From contig CM051524.1 in NCBI GenBank assembly GCA_028017165.1, positions 63,177,538 to 63,241,537 on the forward strand: a stretch of DNA of 64,000 nucleotides. The letters are read 5' to 3'. Position numbers and translations under genes: made by a program. This DNA is from Herpetospermum pedunculosum (taxonomy: Eukaryota > Streptophyta > Magnoliopsida > Cucurbitales > Cucurbitaceae). The notes under the pieces are model-generated. The model searched no databases, was not told the origin of the DNA, and saw nothing but the letters and a program-made list of their open reading frames with translations. Positions 9,672 to 22,592 of the stretch are shown one piece after another (the first letter of the stretch is position 1; the number at the start of each line of letters is the position of its first letter).

Positions 9672-12544
9672 TCACGCTTCAGTCAAGAGGAAGGCCGAGA
9701 GAGTCTTCACATCCCCTTCCTCATAGTAGTGCTTCAATCTTGCACCATTAACCATGAATGGTTGTCCTTGCTGCAGGTTCTTTATCTCGATGGCACCATG
9801 AACAAACACATTAGTAATTACAAAAGGACCTGACCATCTAGACTTAAGTTTGCCTGGAAATAATTTCAATCGTGAGTTAAACAATAAGACAAGTTGGCCT
9901 TTCTTGAAGTCCTTAATCCTAAGTCTACTGTCGTGCCAAATCTTGGTCTTTTCCTTATACATTTTGGCATTTTCATAAGACATATGCCTAAGCTCATCAA
10001 GCTCATGTAATTGCAAAGACCGCAACGTTCCCGCATCGGTCACGCAATAATTCAACTCTTTTAGTGCCCAAAATGCCTTAATTTCTAACTCGAATGGAAG
10101 ATGACAAGCTTTACCATACACAAGTCTGTAAGGAGACATACCTAGGGGTGTCTTATATGCAGTCCTATACGCCCAAAGTGCATCCTCGAGTTTAAATGAC
10201 CAGTCCTTTCTATTAGGTTTGACCACTTTTTCTAGGATGTTCTTAATCTCCCTATTTGAAATTTCAGCCTGACCATTCGAGTATGGGTGATAGGGGGTGG
10301 CTACTCTATGTCTAATGTTATACTTAGCCAACACTCTCTCCATAGCCTTATTAATGAAATGTGTCCCCTCATCACTAATGATAGCACGAGGTGTTCCAAA
10401 CCTAGTAAAAATGTGCCTATGCAAGAATTTTATTACTGTTTTGGCATCATTATTGGGACATGCTATGGCCTCTACCCACTTGGATACATAGTCTACTGCC
10501 ACTAATATGTAAAGGTTACCTGATGATGGGGGAAATGGTCCCATGAAGTCAATGCCCCACACATCAAAGAGCTCCAACTCTAAGATGTAAGTGAGAGGCA
10601 TTTCATCCTTGCGACTAAGGTTACCTGTCCTTTGGCATTCATCACAGCTGTGGGCATAGTTGTGAGCATCCTTGAAGATCGTTGGCCAATAGTAGCCACT
10701 CTGAAATACCTTTGCAGCTGTTCTTTGGCCACCAAAGTGTCCACCATAAGGAGCTGTGTGGCAGTGCTGCAGCACAGACTTCGCCTCAGCAGCTGAAACA
10801 CACTTCCTTAGCAAGCCGTCAGCACATGTTTTGTAAAGGGTGGGGTCATCCCATATGAATTTTCTTGCCTCATGAAGGAACCTCTTCTTCTCTTGGCTTC
10901 CCTTGAAAGTTGGTAGTACCTGTGATGCAAGGAAGTTAGCAATGTCAGCAAACCAAGGTTCCTCATCGTTATCACGATGAGTCAATACAAAGACATGTTC
11001 ATCAATAAAAGCATCAGAAATTGCGGGTTCCGCAATTTTTTCGCAATTATGCTGCAATCTAGAAAGATGATCCGCAACCACATTTTCACTTCCTTTCTTA
11101 TCTCTAATGTCTAGATCCAACTCTTGCAGCAGCAGTACCCACCTAATCAACCTAGGCTTAGCATCAGCCTTCCTCATAAGGTACTTTAAAGCAGAATGGT
11201 CAGTGTACACGATTGTCCTAGTGCCTACAATATAGTTCCTAAATTTCTCACAAGCAAACACTACAGCTAGCATTTCTTTCTCAGTGGTTGTGTAGTTGCA
11301 TTGTGCCTCATTAAGTGTCTTACTAGCATAATAGACAGGGTGTGTTAACTTGTCAATCTTCTGTCCTAACATAACCCCTACAGCATAGTCACTGGCGTCA
11401 CATAACATCTCAAAGGGAAGATCCCAATTAGGCCCTACTATAATAGGTGCTGTGACTAGTGCTTTCTTAAGGGTTTTCCAAGCTAGGACACACTCTTTAG
11501 AGAAAATGAATGGTTTGTTTAGCTCTAGAAGCTCACATAGAGGTTTGGAGATCTTAGAAAAGTCCTTAATGAACCTTCTATAGAAACCAGCATGCCCTAA
11601 GAAACTTCTAATGGCCTTGACATTTTGGGGTTCTACCAATTTCTCTATTATTTCAATTTTTGCCCTGTCAACTTCTACACCTGCCCTCGACACTCTATGA
11701 CCTAAGACAATCCCTTCATCCACCATGAAGTGGCACTTTTCCCAATATAGGACTAGGTTGGTCTCCTCACACCTAGCCAAGACTTGTCCTAAGTTCTCTA
11801 GACAGTTGGTAAAGGAATCCCCAAAGACTGAGAAATCATCCATGAATATCTCTATCATGGACTCATCCAAATCAGAGAAGATTGCCAACATGCACCTTTG
11901 GAAAGTTGTCGGTGCATTGCATAAGCCAAAAGGCATTCTGCGAAAGGCAAAAGTTCCAAAAGGGCAAGTGAAGGTAGTCTTCTCTTGGTCCTTAGGGTCT
12001 ATAGTAATCTGATTATACCCTGAGTAACCGTCTAAGAAGCAGTAGTAGGCTCTACCAGTTATTCTGTCTAACATTTGGTCAATGAATGGTAGAGGGAAAT
12101 GGTCTTTTTTGGTCTCTTTATTTAGTTTCCTATAATCCATGCAAACTCTCCACCCTGTGATAGTCCTAGTTGGAATCAGTTCATTGTTCTCATTGACTAC
12201 CACAGTCATCCCCCCCTTCTTAGGTACACATTGTATAGGGCTCACCCACTGGCTACTAGCTATGGGGAAGATCACACCAGCATCTAACCATTTAATTATT
12301 TCTTTCTTAACTACCTCTTTCATAGAGGGATTCAGCCTACGTTGGTGATCTACTCTAGGTGTATGCTCTTCCTCTAGTATAATCTTATGCATGCAATAAG
12401 AAGGGCTAATGCCTCTAATATCAGCAATAGTCCATGCAATAGCCTTCCTATGTTGCTTAAGTAGTAAAATCAGTTCAACCTCATGCTTTCCACTTAATTT
12501 AGAAGAAATAATCACAGGCAAAGTATCATTACTTCCTAGATATG
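9672..12544 (-). pseudogene. E2 pol: RT, RNase H and integrase
   Basis: Open frame of more than 949 codons that lacks its upstream protease and Gag. On the minus strand the order is RT with F-M-D-D (11836-11847), RNase H with D-A-S-D-Y-A and Y-T-D-H-S, an integrase H-H-C-C zinc domain (H-C-H...C-D-E-C-Q), a D-D-E catalytic core (W-G-I-D-F-M-G-P, I-S-D-E-G, N-G-Q-A-E) and a GPY/F-like C-terminal module (W-S-G-P-F). These enzymes copy the RNA and insert the cDNA. It is cut at the N-side by the E3 LTR at 12545. No internal stop is present. The RNase H-integrase linker is encoded by a TTGCGG/CCGCAA hairpin (11019-11037). Confidence 0.9.
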
Positions 12545-14260
12545 TGTTACGTCTCCAAAAGTGACCTTTTTAGGACTTAATTATCTTAGAAAGATGTTCA
12601 CTCTTAGGTGTTTTTGATAGCATTTAGCCTAAACCTATGCTTAAATATGAGAATTAGAAGAAGGTAGCTAAATTAGGACTTACGTACAATAGGAAAGAAA
12701 AGGGTTGAAAACCGAAGGAAAAGAATGAAAAAACAAGCACTGCGACAGAATTGCGGAAACATTGCGGAGACCGCAATGTTTCAAGTGAAAACCGTAAGTT
12801 GACTGATCTTTTTCTGTTAATTTCCGTTATTTCAGGGATTCGTTCTTTCTCCTCCATCCATTCTGAAGTACGACGTTGAAGATTGATGGTTCTCCTTGGC
12901 CCAAATGCATCTGCAGATTGCTATAAAAGGGGGTCAAAGTCGAGGGTTCAATCATCATCCGAAAGCGTAGAAGCCTCTTCGCAGCTCCATCTTTTCTCCT
13001 GTTTTTCTCATCCGTCTGTTGGTTTGAGAGGTTTAGCTGTTGGAGTCGACAATCTGATAGGAAGGAGAGAAGATTCCTCTTCTCTCCCGATTGGATTCAT
13101 CCAAGCAAGGCTGATCTTTCTCTCCCTTCAGTCGAGACATTCGCAACGAGGCGTCCAAGCTTAATTACTGTTTTCTGTCTTTCATTTCTAATTTCCAGCT
13201 CTGTTTGAGTGTTGTTTCGCTTCTGATAGTTAGTTCATTTCATTTCGTTGCTGTCTGTCTTTACATTGTTTACTTTAAGCTTCCCTTTGTTCATTCAAAC
13301 AATCAAGTAATCAAAGCACAGTTTGTTATTTCACAGTTTCTTAACTTTTGCTGCTACTGTCTTACTTTGTTGTTTGCAGTCTATTTCTCTTTTAAGCATG
13401 TCTCTTTCATCTCTTATTTCTGTTCTCCCCACATCCATGAGTAACTAAGTCACATAGGGGCATGCTAATGACAATACTATAGGCTAAAAAACGTGAACCA
13501 AGCATGTAGGACAGCTCTCGAAGCATTGATTGTATGTAAGCTTCATCCCACGGGCAATTTCGATTGGCCATCCATTTTGTCCAAAGAACTCCTAACCTCT
13601 GGAAGGAGTAAGAGTTCAGAGTCATACACTCATGCTAGCCTTTCAAGGTAGCCAGAAAACGACCTAGGAATAGGCGTTTTCCTAGTACAAACCATAACTT
13701 TCTGCTTTAACAAGATGCTTAAGACCTTACTTGGACATGAGTAAACTAAAGAATCTAATGCATGGAATCGGACGATACATGAGATTGAGTGAGTTTGATG
13801 CATAGAGAGTTGATCCAACGCTTGAGAATCGTGAGAAAAAGCCTATAGAGGAGTCGTTAGTAGCCCTTGTTTCTCCATTTCACACACTTTCGCTGTTGTT
13901 AAAATTGCGGTAGAATTGCTGTTTCCGCAATTCTGCTTAAGTTACAATTCTGTCTAGCTGTTTTTGTCTTCATTTATTAATCTCGTTTCTTTTCATTTGA
14001 GTTTAGCTTTGACTTGCACTTGTTTATGTTGCTACCCTCTACGTATTCAGTAGGAAATAGACAATTTAAACCCAATTTGACCCCATCAAATCCACCCATT
14101 CTTTCTTAACTTTACACTTCTCTAGTAACTTATAATAAATCTCTGTGGGAAAACGAATGCAAAATACTTACTACTTGCTATAGGACCATGTATGCTTGCA
14201 TGTTCTGAGTGCTCTCTCTATCTTATTGCTTATTTATTTTAACACATTGAGCACGCAACA
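12545..14260 (+). repeat. E3 5' LTR
   Basis: 1716 bp of the main family, but of the TGTTACG subtype seen also in E0 and E5. TATA box at 12922-12929. It is the left outer arm of the 3.15-kb foldback with the E2 5' LTR. Confidence 0.93.
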
Positions 14261-14266
14261 AGTTTT

Positions 14267-14284
14267 TGGCGCCGCTGCCGGGGA
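14267..14284 (+). other. E3 primer-binding site
   Basis: Same 18-base tRNA-Asp-type site as in E1, six bases after the LTR. Confidence 0.85.
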
Positions 14285-14389
14285 TTTATTAAAGTGAAAA
14301 CGAAGTTTGTTAAGTTTGAAACACCGAGTTTATTGTCTATTGTAACTAATCTAGCTTCATTTCTTTTTCAGGTACCATTGGGTTAGTTT

Positions 14390-17384
14390 ATGAGTGAGCC
14401 TTCAAGTAGTGATCTAGAGTTCAATCCTGAGCCTGAGAGATTACTTAGGGCCAGAAATAGAGCCAACAAACGTCTCTTTAAACAACCTCCTTTACCTCAA
14501 GTAATTGCGGGAACCGCAATTCCTCCGCAATTGTCTCAAGAAGAAATGGCTGGAATAATTCCAAATCCGGTGCCTGTCACTCGCAATCCCATCGAAATAG
14601 CGAATGACAAGGATAGCGCCATACTCTCTTACTTAGTACCTATGCCTGGGGAGCTGAACCCCAGCATAATCCGTCCTGAAATCACTGCCCACTCATTCGA
14701 GTTAAAGCCAGTGATGTTCCAAATGTTGTCCACTGTGGGACAATTCTTTGGAGTAGAAAATGAGGACCCCCACAACCATCTTAGAAACTTCTTAGGAGTC
14801 AGTGATACATTCATTATCCCTGGAGTTTCCCAAGAAGCCTTGAGGCTATACCTTTTCCCTTACTCTTTGAGGGACAAAGCCAAAACATGGTTGAACTCAT
14901 TACCCTCAGGATCAGTCCTTAATTGGACAGACTTAGCAGAGAAATTCCTAGTCAAGTACTTCCCACCTAATAGGAATTCTACCTTTCGTGATGACATAAT
15001 CAAGTTCAAACAAGCTGACACTGAGTCTCTTCACGAAGCTTGGACAAGGTTTAAAGATCTTCTTCTTAAATGTCCACACCATGGCATCCCATGGTGTATC
15101 CAAATAGAGGTCTTTTTCAAAGGATGCAACCCCAACACTAGACAAGTCTTAAACTCATCTGCTGGAGGTTCCATGTTGTCCAAGAGTTACAACGAAGCCT
15201 ATGAGATCTTGGAGAAGATCTCAGCATCTCACTGTAGGTGGTCAGATGATCCAGTTGAGCCAACTAGAGCTCAAGACAAGGATGCTCTAAGTGCAATGAG
15301 CAGCCAAATAAATGCCCTGACCAACCTAGTTAAGCAAATGGCTCAGGCCAATCTCCAAACAAGTGTCAACACCGCCACAGCCATGTCAATGGGCACCCAA
15401 CCAAGTCAAGGTGAGACACTTATCTGTGGATTCTGTGGGGAAGGGCACCCGTATGAATACTGCCCTGGGAATCCAGCCTCAGTCTGCTATGTTGGAAGCC
15501 AGCAGCAGCCTAGGAACAACCCCTACTCTAATACTTACAACCCTGGTTGGAGGAACCACCCAAACCTGTCATGGGGTGGCCAACAGAATGCTAACAACAA
15601 TCCTAACCAACCAAGGCCGAGTGGAACACCTGGTTTCACTCCCCAACATAATCAATCCATGTATCAAAAACCGTACAACCAACCTGTAGGATCTTCTGTA
15701 GAGAACTTACTTAAGGAATACATAGCCAAGAATGATGCCACTCTACAGATCCAGCAAGCTACTCTTAGGAGCCTAGAGAACCAAATAGGGCAACTAGCCA
15801 ATGAAATCAAAAGTAGGCCCCAAGGTAGACTTCCTGCTGACACTGAAGTGCCAAGGAGAGATGGTAAAGAACAAGTTCAAGCAATTGAACTCAGAAGTGG
15901 TAGACCATTGGTGAGCAGCACCAAGGACACACCAAAGAGAGTAGAGAACACTGAGTCTAGTGCTCCACTGGAGTCTCTGCCAAACCAAGGTCCACCACCA
16001 ACAAGCACATCAGGAGCAAGGCTGGAGCCAATTATAGAGGAGATAGAAGAAATTCCAAGGCCTCCACCTATCCTAAGGCGTCCTGAAGTGCCTGCATATG
16101 TGCCACCACCTCCATTTCGTAGAAGGCTAAAGAAAAAACAAGAATAGGAAGTGCACTTTAATAAATTCCTAGAAATTCTTAAGCAAGTGCATGTTAATAT
16201 TCCTTTTGTTGAAGTTTTACAGTCTATGCCTTCTTATGTAAAGTTTTTGAAAGATATTATTACTAACAAGAGAATAATTGGTGAGTTTGAAACAGTCAAT
16301 CTCACTGAGGAGTGCAGTGCCATACTCCAGAACAAGCTACCCAAGAAGGAGAAGGATCCTGGTTCCTTCACCTTACCTGTAGAGCTAGGAGGCAAGCACG
16401 TGGGCAGAGCTCTTTGTGACCTGGGAGCCAGCATAAACCTCATGCCCCTATCACTATTCCGCCAGCTTGGAATAGGAGAAGCACGTCCAACCACTGTCAC
16501 TTTACAACTAGCAGACAGATCCATTGCATACCCTGAAGGTAAGATTGAGGATATTCTTGTAAAGGTTGACAAGTTTATTTTCCTTGCAGATTTCATTATC
16601 CTGGATTATGAAGCAGACAAGGAGGTCCCCATCCTGTTAGGCAGACCATTTCTAGCCACAGGTAGGGCACTAATAGATGTCCAAAAAGGTGAGCTCACAA
16701 TGAGGGTTCATGATGAAGAGGTGAAATTTAGTGTTTATAAAGCCTTAAGGTACCCCTCTGACTCTGAATCTTGTGCTAGCATGGACATTGTTGATTCACT
16801 AATGGAAGAACAATAGGAGCATGAATTGTTGACTAAGCATGCTAATAACTATGTAGGATTAGAATTAACTGACTTAAACATAGCTGAGATAATGGACATA
16901 CCTGTAAATAACCCTCAGCATGTTTGTATGAATATTGACTTAACTGAAAAATCTTTGAATCCATTAAAACCATCCATTGAGCATCCACCTGTCTTAGAAT
17001 TAAAACCTCTCCCCACTCACCTCAAGTATGCATATCTAGGAAGTAATGATACTTTGCCTGTGATTATTTCTTCTAAATTAAGTGAAAAGCATGAGGTTGA
17101 ACTTATTTTACTACTTAAGCAACATAGGAAGGCTATTGCATGGACTATTACTGATATTAGAGGCATTAGCCCTTCTTATTGCATGCATAAGATTATACTA
17201 GAGGAAGAACATACACCTAGAGTAGATCACCAACGTAGGTTGAATCCCTCTATGAAAGAGGTAGTTAAGAAGGAAATAATAAAATGGTTAGATGCTGGTG
17301 TGATCTTCCCCATAGCTAGTAGTCAGTGGGTGAGCCCTATACAATGTGTACCTAAGAAGGGGGGGATGACTGTGGTAGTCAATG
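14390..17384 (+). pseudogene. E3 gag-protease-RT fragment
   Basis: One continuous frame from the shared M-S-E-P-S start through Gag, the zinc-knuckle-like motif, the Pro-rich linker, the aspartic protease (C-D-L-G-A-S at about 16420) and the first part of RT, up to V-V-V-N-E. Two in-frame TAG codons (16145-16147 and 16814-16816) replace CAG and TTG of the sibling copies, so it cannot make Gag-Pol in one piece. The end at 17384 is a chimeric junction. The last few codons read in this frame past it come from antisense gag. Confidence 0.9.
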
Positions 17385-18692
17385 AGAAGATCCTACAGGT
17401 TGGTTGTACGGTTTTTGATACATGGATTGGTTATGTTGGGGAGTGAAACCAGGTGTTCCACTCGGCCTTGGTTGGTTAGGATTTTGGTTAGCATTCTGTT
17501 GGCCACCCCATGACAGGTTTGGGTGGTTCCTCCAACCAGGATTGTAAGTATTAGAGTAGGGATTGTTCCTAGGCTGCTGCTGGCTTCCAACATAGCAGAC
17601 TGAGGCTGGATTCCCAGGGCAATATTCATACGGGTGCCCCTCCCCACAGAATCCACAGATAAGTGTCTCACCTTGACTTGGTTGGGTGCCCATTGACATG
17701 GCTGTGGCGGTGTTGACACTTGTTTGGAGATTGGCTTGAGCCATTTGCTTAACTAGGTTGGTCAGGGCATTTATTTGGCTGCTCATTGCACTTAGAGCAT
17801 CCTTGTCTTGAGCTCTAGTTGGCTCAACTGGATCATCTGACCACCTACAGTGAGATGCTGAGATCTTCTCCAAGATCTCATAGGCCTCGTTGTAACTCTT
17901 GGACAACATGGAACCACCAGCAGATGAATTCAAGACTTGTCTAGTGCTGGGGTTGCATCCTTTGAAAAAGACCTCTATTTGGATACACCATGGGATGCCA
18001 TGGTGTGGACATTTAAGAAGAAGATCTTTAAACCTTGTCCAAGCTTCGTGAAGAGACTCAGTGTCAGCTTGTTTGAACTTGATTATGTTATCACGAAAGG
18101 TAGAATTCCTATCAGGTGGGAAGTATTTGACTAGGAATTTCTCTGCTAAGTCTGTCCAATTAAGGACTGATCCTGAGGGTAATGAGTTCAACCATGTTTT
18201 GGCTTTGTCCCTCCAAAAGTAAGGGAAAAGGTATAGCCTCAAGGCTTCTTGGGAAACTCCAGGGATGATGAATGTATCACTGACTCCTAAGAAGTTTCTA
18301 AGATGGTTGTGGGGGTCCTCATTTTCCACTCCAAAGAATTGTCCCACAGTGGACAACATTTGGAACATCACTGGCTTTAACTCGAATGAGTGGGCAGTGA
18401 TTTCAGGACGGATTATGCTGGGGTTCAGCTCCCCAGGCATAGGTACTAAGTAAGAGAGTATGGCGCTATCCTTGTCATTCGCTATTTCGATGGGATTGCG
18501 AGTGACAGGCACCGGATTTGGAATTATTCCAGCCATTTCTTCTTGAGACAATTGCGGAGGAATTGCGGTTCCCGCAATTACTTGAGGTAAAGGGGGTTGT
18601 TTAAAGAGACGTTTCTTGGCTCTATTTCTGGCCCTAAGTAATCTCTCAGGCTCAGGATTGAACTCTAGATCACTACTTGAATGCTCACTCAT
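17385..18692 (-). pseudogene. E2 gag, truncated
   Basis: Minus-strand gag from its ATG (18690-18692) to codon about 435, where the sequence breaks at V-G-S-S into inverted E3. It has the Gag domain, the zinc-knuckle-like motif and the Y-N-P-G-W-R-N-H-P-N box. One replacement (Y-F-W-R for Y-S-L-R in siblings) is visible in the Gag domain. The C-terminal linker and protease are gone. Confidence 0.88.
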
Positions 18693-18797
18693 AAACTAAC
18701 CTGATGGTACCTGAAAAAGAAATGAAACTAGATTAGTTACAATAGACAATAAACTCGGTGTTTCAAACTTAACAAACTTCGTTTTCACTTAAATAAA

Positions 18798-18815
18798 TCC
18801 CCGGCAGCGGCGCCA
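18798..18815 (-). other. E2 primer-binding site
   Basis: Minus-strand tRNA-Asp-type PBS, six bases from the E2 5' LTR at 18822. Confidence 0.85.
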
Positions 18816-18821
18816 AAAACT

Positions 18822-20539
18822 TGTTGCGTGCTCAATGTGTTAAAATAATTAGGCAATAAGATAGAGAGAGCACTCAGAACATGCAAGCATACATGATCTT
18901 ATAGCAAGTAGTAAGTATTTTTTCATTCGTTTTCCCACAGAGATTTATTATAAGCTATTCATGAAGTGTAAAGTTAAGAAAGAAGGGGTGGATTTGATGG
19001 GGTAGAATTGGTTTTAAATTGTCTATTTCCTACTGAATACGTAGAGGGTAGCAACATAAACAAATGCAAGTCAAAGTTAAACTCAAATGAAAAGAGACGA
19101 GAGTAATAAACGAAGACAAAAACAGCTAGACAAATTTGTAACTTAAGCAGAATTGCGGAAACAACAATTCTACCGCAATTTTAACAACAGCGAAAGTGTG
19201 TAAAATGGAGAAACAAGGGCTACTAACGACTCCTCTATAGGCACTTTCTCACGATTCTCAAGCATTGGATCAACTCTCTATGCATCAAACTCACTCAATC
19301 TCATGTATCGTTCGATTCCATGCATTAGATTCTTTAGTTTACTCATGTCCAAGTAAGGTCTTAAGCATCTTGTTAAAGCAGAAAGTTATGGTTTGTACTA
19401 GGAAAACGCCTATTCCTAGGTCGTTTTCTGGCTACCTTGAAAGGCTAGCATGAGTGTATGACTCTGAACTCTTACTCCTTCCAGAGGTTAGGAGTTCTTT
19501 GGACAAAATGGATGGCCAATCGAAATTGCCCGTGGGATGAAGCTTACATACAATCAATGCTTCGAGAGCTATCCTACATGCTTGGTTCACGTTTTTTAGC
19601 CTATAGTATTGTCATTAGCATGCCCCTATGTGACTTAGTTACTCATGGATATAGGGAGAACAGCAATAAGAGATAAAGTAGACATGCTTAGAAGGGAAAT
19701 ACGCTTAAAACAGCAAGGTAAAACAGTAGCAGCAAAAGTTAAGAAACTGTGAAATAACAAATTGTGCTTTGATTACTTGATTTTTTGAATGGACAAGAAG
19801 AGGAACTTTAAGTGCATAATAGAAAGACAGAACACAACGAAATGGACTGATCTAGTTACAAGAAAGGAAACAACAACAAACTAAAGCTGGAAAATGGAAA
19901 TAAAGACAGAAAGCATAAAAACGAGCGTGAACGCCTAGTTGCAGATGCCTCGGCTGAAGGGGATGAAAGAATAGCTTTGCTTGGATGAATCCAATCGGGA
20001 GAGAAGATGAATCTTCTCTCCTTTCTATCAGATTGTCGATTCCAACAGCTGAGACTCCCACACCAACAGACAGAGAAGAACGACAGGAGAAAAGATGGAG
20101 CTGCGAGAAGACTTCTACGCTTTCGGATGATGATTGAACCCTCGACTTTGACCCCCTTTTATAGCAATCTGCAGGTGCGTTTGGGCCAAGGAGAACCATC
20201 AATCTTCAACGACGTACTTCAAAATGGATGGAGGAGAAAGACCGAATCCCTGAAATAACGGAAATTAACAGAAAAAGATCAGTCAACTTACGGTTTTCAC
20301 TTGAAACATTGCGGTTTCAGCAATGTTTCCGCAATGCTGTCGCAATGTAGTTTTTTCATTCTTTTACTTCGGTTTTCAATCCTTTTCTTTCCTTTTGCAC
20401 ACAAGTCCTAATTTAGCTACCTTCTTTTAATTCTCACAAATAAGCATAGGTTTAAGCTAAATCCTATCAAAAACACCTAAGAGTGTGCATCTTTCTAAGC
20501 TAAATAAGTCCTAAATAAGTCACTTTTGGAGACATAACA
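18822..20539 (-). repeat. E2 5' LTR
   Basis: 1718 bp, TATA box on the minus strand at 20156-20163. Its outer end is followed by the GGTGG duplication and 202 bases of E1 gag before the oppositely directed E4 LTR. It forms the right arm of the foldback with E3. Confidence 0.95.
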
Positions 20540-20746
20540 GGTGGCCAACAAAATGCTAACCAAAATCCTAACCAACCAAGACAGAGTGGAACACCTGGTT
20601 TCACTCCCCAACATAACCAATCCATGTATCAAAAACCATACAACCAACCTGTAGGATCTTCTGTAGAAAACTTACTTAAGGAATACTTAGCCAAGAATGA
20701 TGCCACTTTACAAAGTCAGCAAGCTACTCTTAGGAGCCTAGAGAAC
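20540..20746 (+). pseudogene. E1 gag, second piece
   Basis: Continues the E1 frame after the duplicated GGTGG. It encodes the Gln/Asn/Pro-rich segment after the zinc-knuckle-like region and the start of the helical S-V-E-N-L-L-K-E-Y region. It ends at the E4 insertion in the codon for N of L-E-N. No stop is present. Confidence 0.9.
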
Positions 20747-22464
20747 TGTTATGTCTCCAAAAGTGACTTATTTAGGACTTATTTAGCTTAGAAAGATGCA
20801 CACTCTTAGGTGTTTTTGATAGGATTTAGCTTAAACTTATGCTTATTTGTGAGAATTAAAAGAAGGTAGCTAAATTAGGATCTGTGTGCAAAAGGAAAGA
20901 AAAGGATTGAAAACCGAAGTAAAAGTATGAAAAAACTACATTGCGACAGGATTGCGGAAACATTGCTGAAACCGCAATGTTTCAAGTGAAAACCGTAAGT
21001 TGACTGATCTTTTTCTGTTAATTTCCGTTATTTCAGGGATTCGTTCTTTCTCCTCCATCCATTTTGAAGTACGACGTTGAAGATTGATGGTTCTCCTTGG
21101 CCCAAACGCACATGCAGATTGCTATAAAAGGGGGTCAAAGTCGAGGGTTCAATCATCATCCGGAAGCGTAGAAGTCTTCTCGCAGCTCCATCTTTTCTCC
21201 TGTTTTTCTTTGCCGTCTGTTGGTTTGCGAAGCTCAGCTGTTGGAATCGATAATCTGATAGGAAGGAGAGGAGATTTATCTTCTCTCTCGATTGGATTCA
21301 TCCAAACAAGGCTGATCTTTCTCATCCTTCAGCCGAGGCGGTTGCGACGAGGCGTTCGAGCTTGTTTTACTGCTTTCTGCTCTTTATTTCCATTTTCCAG
21401 CTTTGTATTGTTGTTGTTTCTTTTCTAGTAGCTAGATCAGTTCATTTCGTTGTGTTCTGTCTTCTGTTATTTACTTTAAGTTGCTCTTCTGTTCATTCAA
21501 AACAATCAAGTAATTAAAGCATAGTTCTTCATTTCTCAATTTCCTATCTTTGCAACTCACTGTCTTACCTTGCAGTTTTCAGTTTATTTATTTTCTAAGC
21601 ATGTCTATTTTATCTCTTCTTTCTGTTCTCCCTATATCCATGAGTAACTAAGTCACATAGGGGCATGCTAATGACAATACTATAGGCTAAAAAACGTGAA
21701 CCAAGCATGTAGGATAGCTCTCGAAGCATTGATTGTATGTAAGCTTCATCCCACGGGCAATTTCGATTGGCCATCCATTTTGTCCAAAGAACTCCTAACC
21801 TCTGGAAGGAGTAAGAGTTCAGAGTCATACACTCATGCTAGCCTTTCAAGGTAGCCAGAAAACGACCTAGGAATAGGCGTTTTCCTAGTACAAACCATAA
21901 CTTTCTGCTTTAACAAGATGCTTAAGACCTTACTTGGACATGAGTAAACTAAAGAATCTAATGCATGGAATCGGACGATACATGAGATTGAGTGAGTTTG
22001 ATGCATAGAGAGTTGATCCAATGATTGAGAATCGTGAGAAAATGCCTATAGAGGAGTCGTTAGTAGCCCTTGTTTCTCCATTTTACACACTTTCGCTGTT
22101 AGGAAAATTGCGGTAGAATTGCTGTTTCCGCAATTCTGCCAAGTTCACAATTCTGTTTAGTTGTTTTCTTCTTCATTTATTAATCTCGTCTCTTTTCATT
22201 TGAGTTTAGCTTTGACTTGCACTTGTTTATGTTGCTACCCTCTACGTATTCAGTAGGAAATAGACAATTTAAAATAAATTCTACCCCATCAAATCCACCC
22301 TTTCTTTCTTAACTTTACACTTCACGAGTAGCTTATAATAAATCTCTGTGGGAAAACGAATGAAAAAATACTTACTACTTGCTATAGGATCATGTATGCT
22401 TGCATGTTCTGAGTGCTCTCTCTATCTCATTGCTTATTTATTTTAACACATTGAGCACGCAACA
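20747..22464 (+). repeat. E4 5' LTR (first of three)
   Basis: 1718 bp, TGTTATG to CGCAACA, TATA box at 21123-21130. It shares with the internal LTR a G (CAGGATTGCGG) where the 3' LTR has C. Confidence 0.95.
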
Positions 22465-22470
22465 AGTTTT

Positions 22471-22488
22471 TGGCGCCGCTGCCGGGGA
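22471..22488 (+). other. E4 first primer-binding site
   Basis: TGGCGCCGCTGCCGGGGA, six bases after the first LTR. Confidence 0.85.
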
Positions 22489-22592
22489 TTTATCTAAGTG
22501 AAAACGAAGTTTGTTAAGTTTGAAATACCAAGTTTATTGCCTAGTGAAGCTAATCTGTTTCATTTCTTTTGCAGGTACTATTGGGTTAGTTT

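Larger units (their letters stand above)
12545..17384 (+). mobile_element. E3: truncated Athila-type element inside E2
   Basis: Starts with an intact LTR end (TGTTACG) abutting E2 pol, where ATATG would be the target duplication. It contains LTR, PBS, gag, protease and the first part of RT, then stops inside RT. No 3' half and no second LTR follow. At 17385-17388 the sequence switches to antisense E2 gag through shared AGAA. A simple reading is insertion in E2 followed by a deletion that removed the rest of E3 plus E2's protease region. The exact sequence of events is inferred. Confidence 0.85.
4250..20539 (-). mobile_element. E2: Athila-type element with internal rearrangement
   Basis: Minus-strand element in E1 gag with exact TSD GGTGG (4245-4249, 20540-20544) and two 1718-bp LTRs that differ at about 11 positions by eye. 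Reading right to left it has 5' LTR, PBS, gag, then the inverted segment E3, then pol, ORF2, 3' UTR, PPT and 3' LTR. The region encoding the Gag C-terminus and the protease is missing at the E3 junction, so it could not make its own protease. RT to integrase and ORF2 remain open. Confidence 0.93.
12545..20539. repeat. Large inverted repeat (foldback) made by E3 and E2
   Basis: The arms 12545-15698 (LTR, PBS, gag sense) and 17385-20539 (gag, PBS, LTR antisense) are each about 3.15 kb and closely similar. They are separated by 1.69 kb of gag C-terminus, protease and RT. Each arm carries its own LTR promoter pointing inward, so transcripts from either side would fold on themselves. Confidence 0.88.

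Noticed and set aside
14629..15145. Antisense ORFs of 60-120 codons inside gag and pol of all copies
   Set aside because: They are shadows of the real coding strand and repeat only where gag or pol repeats.
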